The position numbers were made by a program, and so were the translations under genes. A stretch of 64,000 bases of DNA, from the NCBI RefSeq assembly GCF_012971745.1, contig NZ_CP048834.1:2294001-2358000 (forward strand), in the 5' to 3' direction. This DNA is from Starkeya sp. ORNL1 (GTDB taxonomy: Bacteria; Pseudomonadota; Alphaproteobacteria; Rhizobiales; Xanthobacteraceae). This document shows, piece by piece, positions 58,790-64,000 of this stretch. Below the pieces are notes generated by a model, which did not search any database, was not told the DNA's origin, and worked only from the letters and a program-made list of their open reading frames with translations. How positions within the stretch are numbered: the stretch's first letter is position 1; the number at the start of each line of letters is the position of its first letter.

Positions 58790-59562
58790 CGGGCCGCCTG
58801 GTCACCGACGACGACCTCAATGGCTTCGTCGACCAGGAACTCGATCCGGTGCGGCAGGCCGAGGTCGCCAGCTATCTCGACGCCCATCCTGAGGCGGCGC
58901 GGCGCATCGCTGGCTATCGCAAGCAGCGCGACTTGCTGCGCGCCGCCCTTGCGCCGGTGGTCGAGGAACCGGTGCCGCCGGAGTTCAATCTCGCCGCCAT
59001 GATCGAAGCCCGAAAGCGCCCTCCCGCCCTACCGCGCTGGGCGATGGTGGCGGCCGTCGCGCTGTTCTGCGTTGGTGCCGGCGGCGGCTGGACGCTGCGC
59101 GGGCGCAGCGAACCCCCTTCCAGCGGCATTGCCGCGCTCGCCCGCGAGGCGGCGGAGAGCTATGCGGTCTATGCGCCCGACCGTGTCCGCCCGGTGGAGA
59201 TGCGGGCGGCGGAGCGCACGCAGTTCGTCGACTGGGCGTCACGGCGGCTCGGCCATACCCTCCGGGTGCCCGACCTCGCCGCTTCCGGCTATCGCTTCAT
59301 GGGCGGGCGCGTCGTCGCCACCCCCCATGGCCCGGCGGCGCTGTTCATGTATGACGACGACCACGGCACCCGGCTGGTGATGCTGGCCCGTCTGATGGCG
59401 ACCGAGCAGGACGCGCCGATGGCGCCGCACGCGCAGGACGGCGTCAATGGCTATGCCTGGGCCGATAACGGCGTCGGCTACAGCCTGGTCGGGCCACCCA
59501 CGCCCGAAGTGCTACACCCCATTGCCGACGAAGTGCGCCGCCAGCTTGGCAGCGACGTCTGA
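58786..59562 (+). CDS. Membrane anti-sigma factor
   Basis: 258 aa. An N-terminal cytoplasmic anti-sigma domain (about 1-75) starts VTDDDLNGFVDQELD. A single membrane helix lies at about 84-103, followed by a periplasmic sensor domain of about 150 residues. There is no His-x3-Cys-x2-Cys zinc motif. The periplasmic part contains HG/MYDDDHGT and several Met/His that could sense metal. Coupled to the sigma gene. Confidence 0.9.
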   Translation: MTGRLVTDDDLNGFVDQELDPVRQAEVASYLDAHPEAARRIAGYRKQRDLLRAALAPVVEEPVPPEFNLAAMIEARKRPPALPRWAMVAAVALFCVGAGGGWTLRGRSEPPSSGIAALAREAAESYAVYAPDRVRPVEMRAAERTQFVDWASRRLGHTLRVPDLAASGYRFMGGRVVATPHGPAALFMYDDDHGTRLVMLARLMATEQDAPMAPHAQDGVNGYAWADNGVGYSLVGPPTPEVLHPIADEVRRQLGSDV

Positions 59563-59578
59563 TCCCTGAGGACTTCCC

Positions 59579-59947
59579 ATGATGAAGCCGACCATTGCCG
59601 TGCTCGCCTTGGCGGGGAGCCTGCTCTCTGCCGGCGAGGCCTGCGCCCATGCCCATTTGCAGGCCGAGACGCCCGCCGCCGACGCCGTCGTGACCAGCGC
59701 GCCGGCCGCGCTGTCGCTCGGCTTCTCGGAAGGCCTTGAGATCGGTCTCAGCGGCGTCTCGCTGAAGGCCGCGGACGGCCATATCGTGCCGACCGGCACC
59801 GCCACGCTCGCGCCGGGCGATGACAAGCAGATAAGCGTCCCGCTGAATGGCGCGCTCGCCGCCGGCGCCTATACCGTCGAGTGGCACGCGCTCTCCAAGG
59901 ATGGGCACACCACGCACGGCATTTATCACTTCACCGTCTCGCCTTGA
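59579..59947 (+). CDS. copC: CopC-like periplasmic copper-binding protein
   Basis: 122 aa. Signal peptide to about residue 23 (GEACA), giving a mature N-terminus HAHLQAETP whose first His is the known Cu(II) ligand in CopC. The Asp-x-His region is EWHALSKDGHTTHG near 101-114. No Met-rich Cu(I) loop. Its stop overlaps the CopD start. Confidence 0.92.
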   Translation: MMKPTIAVLALAGSLLSAGEACAHAHLQAETPAADAVVTSAPAALSLGFSEGLEIGLSGVSLKAADGHIVPTGTATLAPGDDKQISVPLNGALAAGAYTVEWHALSKDGHTTHGIYHFTVSP

Positions 59948-60828
59948 TCGATCCGCAGACCGCACTGGCGTTGTGCCGGCTGTGTTTCTACGCCGGGGTC
60001 ATCGCGACCTATGGCGCCGGCGCATTCACGGCCTGGCTCGCGCCGGGGCGGCTCGGCCGGCAGCTGGCCCTTGCCTCGACCGGGCCTGTCAATGCCGCAG
60101 CATTGCTTGCGCTGGGCTCCACCATTGCCTGGCTGCCGCTGGAGGCCGCCACCATCGGATCCTGGCAAAGCGCGCTGGATAGCGGGACGCTCTCGGTCCT
60201 GCTGTTCGGCACCGCGATCGGCAGCGTCTGGCTGGTCCGGCTGGTGCTTGCCCTGGCGCTGGCGGCGAGCCTGCTGTGGCCCTCGGCCGATAGGGTCCGC
60301 ACCGCCCTCGCCGCGTTGCTGCTCGCCAGCCTTGCCCTTGGCGGCCACGCCGCCATGGACGGCGACACGCCACGCGGTGTGGTCCACGTCCTCAATCATG
60401 CGGTTCATCTGCTGTCGGGCGGCTTCTGGCTCGGCTCGCTATTGCTGCTACCGGCCTGCCTCACCCGCTTGCGCGACCCCGCCGAATGCAAGGAGGCCGC
60501 GGTGGCGCTGCGGCGCTTTTCCCGGGCCGGCCATGTCGCAGTGGCGCTGGTGATTGCGAGCGGGGTGGTCAACACGTTCCTGGTGCTGGGGCGCTGGCCG
60601 CTCGACCCCGGCTCGCCCTACCAGATGCTGCTGGCGGCCAAGATCGTGCTGGTCGCCGGCATGACCGGCCTCGCTCTGGTCAATCGCTATGTCTTCGTGC
60701 CGGACATAAGGAAACAGCCCGATCGTGCCATCGTCAGGATCCGCGCCGGCACCTATGCGGAACTCGCATTGGGCGCCGGCGTGCTGATCCTGGTCGCGTT
60801 CTTCGGGCTGCTCGATCCGGCGGGGTAG
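59944..60828 (+). CDS. copD: CopD-like copper transport membrane protein
   Basis: 294 aa, eight predicted helices, with HAAMDGDTPRGVVHVLNHAVHLLSGGFWLGS near the middle holding the His/Met residues thought to pass copper. The start is most likely TTG 59944, overlapping the copC stop (TTGA); the frame from 59881 lies inside copC. Works with CopC in copper uptake or delivery. Confidence 0.88.
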   Translation: MIDPQTALALCRLCFYAGVIATYGAGAFTAWLAPGRLGRQLALASTGPVNAAALLALGSTIAWLPLEAATIGSWQSALDSGTLSVLLFGTAIGSVWLVRLVLALALAASLLWPSADRVRTALAALLLASLALGGHAAMDGDTPRGVVHVLNHAVHLLSGGFWLGSLLLLPACLTRLRDPAECKEAAVALRRFSRAGHVAVALVIASGVVNTFLVLGRWPLDPGSPYQMLLAAKIVLVAGMTGLALVNRYVFVPDIRKQPDRAIVRIRAGTYAELALGAGVLILVAFFGLLDPAG

Positions 60829-60831
60829 GTC

Positions 60832-62106
60832 TCAGCTCACCGCCGGCTTGGCCTCGGTCTCTGGCCGCACCTGGACCTTGCGGCCCTGGGCGAGGTCGAC
60901 GGACGGGTTGAGCACCACCTCGTCGCCCGCCTTGACGCCGTCGCTCAGCTCCACTTGCGTGCCGAGGTCACGGGCGATCGAGACCTTGCGCAATTGCACC
61001 GCGCCGTCGGCGATGAGCGCGACATGCACGCCCTGGCTGTTGAAGACCACCGCCTCGGCCGGCACCAGCAGCGAGGGCGTCTTGCGCGGAATGTGCAGTT
61101 CGACGGTGCCGTATGTCCCGGGCCGGAGCGCGCCGTCCTTGTTGGGGACGTCGACCTCGGTCAGCAAGGTGCGGGTGTCGGGCTGGATGGCATCGGCAAT
61201 GCGCGTCACCTTGCCCGGGAAGGTCCGGCCCGGCAGCTCCGGCACGCGGATCACCGCCTCGATGCCGGGCTCGACGCCGAACGCCTCGTCCTGGGGCACA
61301 TAGACCTGGGTGCGGATCACGTCGGCCTGCATGATGGTGAACATGAAGGTGCCGGTGGTGGTGTCGGCCTGTACCAGGCTGCCGACATCGATGTTGCGCT
61401 GGGTGATGACGCCGTCGAACGGCGCGACCACGCTCTGATAGGCCTTCTGCTGGTTCAGCACCTGGAGCAGCGCCTGCTGGGCGACGATATTGGCCTGCGC
61501 CACGCCGACCGCAGCCTGCTGCGCCTGCAAGGTCAGCCGGTCGGTGTCGCCCTGCTGCTTCGTCACCCAGCCATCCTTCACCAGCGGGGTGTCGCGCTGG
61601 TTGGTGACATTGGCGAGTTCCATGTTCGCCTGCGCCTGGTGCAGCGCGGCCTGGTTCTGCGCCAACGTGGCCTGTGCCTGGGCGATCTGGTGGTCGAGCT
61701 CGGGCGCGGTAATCTCGGCCAGCAGCTCGCCGGCCTTCACCCGATCGCCGATATCCACATTACGCTTGTCGATATAGCCGCTGGCCCGCGCAAAGATATT
61801 GGCGGCTGCGAAAGCCGAGGTGGTGGCCGGCAGGGTGACCACCGATTCGTCGCCGCTGGCCTTCACCGTCGCCACCCGGACACTGGGCACCAGGTCGCGG
61901 TCATGGGCGGCGGTCGCGGCCACCTGGTCCTGCCGCATGGTGTAGCCGCGCGCGCCGAAGGCGAGGCCGCAGGTCAGGGTCAGCACCACGCCAAGGCCGA
62001 ATATCGGCCCGCTCCAGCCCCGGCGGCGGGGCGCCACGGCCTCGGGAACGGGGTCGTTGTTCTCCGGGCCTGTGGTTTCAGGGTCGCTGTTTTTCAGGTC
62101 GCTCAT
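60832..62106 (-). CDS. RND efflux periplasmic adaptor (AcrA/MexE class)
   Basis: 424 aa. A cytoplasmic Pro/Asp-rich start, one membrane helix at about 31-50, lipoyl half-motifs, a helical hairpin at about 138-210 and a barrel domain. It bridges the RND pump to an outer-membrane channel, which is not encoded in view. Stop is convergent with copD. Overlaps the pump gene by 4 bp. Confidence 0.92.
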   Translation of the reverse strand: MSDLKNSDPETTGPENNDPVPEAVAPRRRGWSGPIFGLGVVLTLTCGLAFGARGYTMRQDQVAATAAHDRDLVPSVRVATVKASGDESVVTLPATTSAFAAANIFARASGYIDKRNVDIGDRVKAGELLAEITAPELDHQIAQAQATLAQNQAALHQAQANMELANVTNQRDTPLVKDGWVTKQQGDTDRLTLQAQQAAVGVAQANIVAQQALLQVLNQQKAYQSVVAPFDGVITQRNIDVGSLVQADTTTGTFMFTIMQADVIRTQVYVPQDEAFGVEPGIEAVIRVPELPGRTFPGKVTRIADAIQPDTRTLLTEVDVPNKDGALRPGTYGTVELHIPRKTPSLLVPAEAVVFNSQGVHVALIADGAVQLRKVSIARDLGTQVELSDGVKAGDEVVLNPSVDLAQGRKVQVRPETEAKPAVS

Positions 62107-64000
62107 GTGGGGTCCTCTTCGAACACGCCATGGGCCGCCTTGCCGTCGCGCCGCGTCTGCAGCAGCGCGAAGAGATACGGCACCAGGAACAGGGTTGCGG
62201 GGGTAGCGAACAGCAGGCCGCCGACGACGGCACGGGCGAGAGCAGCGTTCTGCTCCTCCCCTGCCCCGCCGATCGCCATGGGCAGCATGCCGACGATCAT
62301 CGCCGCTGCCGTCATAAGCACCGGGCGGATACGGGTGTGGCCGGCATCGATCGCCGCCTCGAGCGCGGTCTTGCCGGCGAGTTGCTGCTCGCGGGCGAAA
62401 GTGACGAGCAGGATCGAGTTGGCCGAGGCCACGCCCACCGCCATGATCGCCCCCATCAGCGAGGGCACGTTCAGCGTGGTGCCGGTGATGAACAGCATGG
62501 TGAGGATGCCGCAGAAGGTCGCCGGCAACGCCAGGATCACCACCAGCGGGTCGCTGAAATTCTGGTAGTTGGTGACCATCAGCAGATAGACGAACACCGC
62601 GGCGAACAGCAGGCCGATGCCGAGATTGCGGAACGAGCTGTTCATGCTCTGGATCTGGCCGAGCACCTGGATGTTGTTGCCCGGCGCGAGCTTGGCCTGC
62701 TCCTGGCTGACGATCTTGGAGATCTCGGTCGACACGGAGCCGAGATCGCGCCCTTCCGTGCTGGCATAGACCTCATAGACCGGCTGGATATTGCTCTGGT
62801 TGGCATTGGCCGGCAGGCTCTCGCGCTTCACCGTCGCGACATTGCTGAGCATGCCGGGTATCGGATCGCCGTTCGGCGAGACGGTGGTGGAAACCGGCGT
62901 GCTCTTGAGATCGCCGATCGAGCTCAGCTCGCGCTGGGGGGTCTGGACCGCGATGTAATAGGGGATGCCGGACGTCGGGTCGGTCCAGAAGTTCGGCGAC
63001 ACCTGCTCCGACGAGCTGAGACTCACATTGAGGTTGTTGGCGATGGAGTTGGCGTTCAGCCCGAGCTGGGCGGCACGCGTGCGATCGATATCGGCATAGA
63101 GCGCCGGGGAGTCCGCCTCCTGCTGGATATGGGCGTCGGCAATGCCGGGAATGGCGGCGATACGATCGCGCAATTCATTGGCGACCTTGAGATTATTGAC
63201 CCGGTCATAGCCGACGGTGCGCACGTCGATCTGCGACGGCAGGCCGAAATTGAGGATCTGGGTAACGATGTCGGCCGGCTGGAAATAGAAGATGTCCTCC
63301 GGAAACGCCGCCGGCAGCAACTGGCGGAGCTTGTGGATATAATCGGCCGTCGGCTGGTGGCCTTCCTTGAGCTCGACGAAGATCACGCCGTCGTTCGGGC
63401 CGATGGTCGAGCCGTCGGTGAAGGCGAGATTATAGGACCGCGCCGGCAGGCCGATATTGTCGACGATGCGCTCGCGTTCGCTCGCCGGGATGACCGCGCG
63501 GATCTTGTCCTCGACCGCCTGGAAGATCTGCTCGGTGGTCTCGATCCGCGTGCCCGCCGGGGCCCGGATATGAAGCTGGATCTGCCCGCCATCGATGGCC
63601 GGGAAGAAGTCCCGTCCGACATAGACGGAAAGGACCCCGCCAAGCGCCAGCACGGCGACTGCGAACACCGGCACGATCACGCGCCGCCGCAGCAGCACAT
63701 GGAGCAGGCCGACATAGCCGCTGCGCATGTGCTCGAAGACCCGCTCGAAGCCGGCATGGAAACGGGCAAAGATGCCGCGCGACGGCGCGCCCGGCTCGCC
63801 ATGGTGCTCGCCCTTGAGCAGCAGGCCGATCATGATCGGGGTCAGCGTGCGCGACAGGCCGTAGGAGGCCAGCATCGCGAACACCACGGCGAGGCCGAGC
63901 GGCGTGAACAGGTACTTCGCCGGTCCGTCGAGGAACACCACCGAGGTGAAGACGCAGCAGATGGCGAGCGTCGACACCAGTGTCGGGATGGCGATGCCCG
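62103..64000 (-). CDS. RND efflux pump permease (partial, N-terminus off window)
   Basis: The reading frame stays open to the right edge, so only the C-terminal 631 codons are seen. They cover part of the first transmembrane block (ASYGLSRTLTPIMIG), the second porter domain from about position 170 of the visible part, and the final helices (GAIMAVGVASANSILLV). HAE-type proton-driven pump. A GTG at 63977 is internal, not the start. Confidence 0.92.
   Translation of the reverse strand, partial: GIAIPTLVSTLAICCVFTSVVFLDGPAKYLFTPLGLAVVFAMLASYGLSRTLTPIMIGLLLKGEHHGEPGAPSRGIFARFHAGFERVFEHMRSGYVGLLHVLLRRRVIVPVFAVAVLALGGVLSVYVGRDFFPAIDGGQIQLHIRAPAGTRIETTEQIFQAVEDKIRAVIPASERERIVDNIGLPARSYNLAFTDGSTIGPNDGVIFVELKEGHQPTADYIHKLRQLLPAAFPEDIFYFQPADIVTQILNFGLPSQIDVRTVGYDRVNNLKVANELRDRIAAIPGIADAHIQQEADSPALYADIDRTRAAQLGLNANSIANNLNVSLSSSEQVSPNFWTDPTSGIPYYIAVQTPQRELSSIGDLKSTPVSTTVSPNGDPIPGMLSNVATVKRESLPANANQSNIQPVYEVYASTEGRDLGSVSTEISKIVSQEQAKLAPGNNIQVLGQIQSMNSSFRNLGIGLLFAAVFVYLLMVTNYQNFSDPLVVILALPATFCGILTMLFITGTTLNVPSLMGAIMAVGVASANSILLVTFAREQQLAGKTALEAAIDAGHTRIRPVLMTAAAMIVGMLPMAIGGAGEEQNAALARAVVGGLLFATPATLFLVPYLFALLQTRRDGKAAHGVFEEDPT

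Noticed and set aside
60955..62568. 537-codon plus-strand frame opposite the RND genes
   Set aside because: Antisense shadow; the RND adaptor and pump are unmistakable on the minus strand.
63977..64000. GTG at 63977 as the RND pump start
   Set aside because: The frame stays open to the edge and the visible N-terminal part begins mid transmembrane block, so the gene continues off the window.

Overview
The window is GC-rich alphaproteobacterial chromosome, most like Hyphomicrobiales (Bradyrhizobium/Bosea/Xanthobacteraceae type). The reasons are the many tripartite tricarboxylate transporter (TTT) genes, the solute-importing ABC operons, the FUSC/DUF1656 efflux set, a DUF6481-type protein, and three families of palindromic intergenic repeats of the kind common in that order. 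This placement is inferred from gene content, not from a marker gene. No tRNA, rRNA, CRISPR array, transposase or phage gene was seen.

Layout. (1) 1-28.9 kb is a catabolic and uptake island. It holds three complete TTT systems (TctA/TctB/TctC), a sugar-type ABC importer whose visible parts are split between two places (permease at 1-773; ATPase and binding protein at 12.1-14.7 kb), and three beta-propeller proteins that look like peptidyl-alpha-hydroxyglycine lyase (PAL). It also holds two paralogous D-2-hydroxyacid dehydrogenases, two SDRs, a DapA-like lyase, a haloacetate-dehalogenase-like hydrolase, an enoyl-CoA hydratase relative, and a lactonase/mandelate-racemase-like/FMN-hydroxyacid-dehydrogenase trio. 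An IclR regulator and a Crp/Fnr-family regulator sit in the middle. Five promoter regions carry a Crp-sized palindrome TGTCG-N6-CGACA (four exact, one with a single mismatch), so much of the island looks like one local regulon. (2) 28.9-35.1 kb holds an AaeAB-like efflux operon (MarR, FUSC, DUF1656, HlyD) and a divergent LysR/MFS pair. (3) 35.1-41.6 kb holds a polyamine/opine-type ABC importer, an XRE-cupin regulator and a divergent HisD-family dehydrogenase. (4) 41.6-48.3 kb is a seven-gene operon: ABC importer, LacI regulator, inositol-monophosphatase-family phosphatase and metallophosphodiesterase, with a perfect 18-bp palindrome just before the first start codon. (5) 49.1-53.6 kb encodes a molybdenum hydroxylase (FAD subunit plus a fused iron-sulfur/Mo subunit) and a membrane-anchored ABM-domain protein. 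(6) 53.7-55.9 kb holds a cold-shock gene with a clear terminator, two small charged proteins and a transglutaminase. (7) 56.1-60.8 kb is a six-gene set: DUF305, YVTN propeller, ECF sigma, anti-sigma, CopC, CopD. (8) 60.8-64 kb is an RND efflux adaptor and a partial RND pump.

Working model for the island (inference). TTT and ABC importers bring in organic acids or their conjugates. Lactonase, PAL-like lyases, dehalogenase, racemase-like enzyme and hydroxyacid dehydrogenases then convert them to 2-hydroxy and 2-oxo acids. The Crp-family and IclR proteins control expression. Substrates cannot be read from sequence alone.
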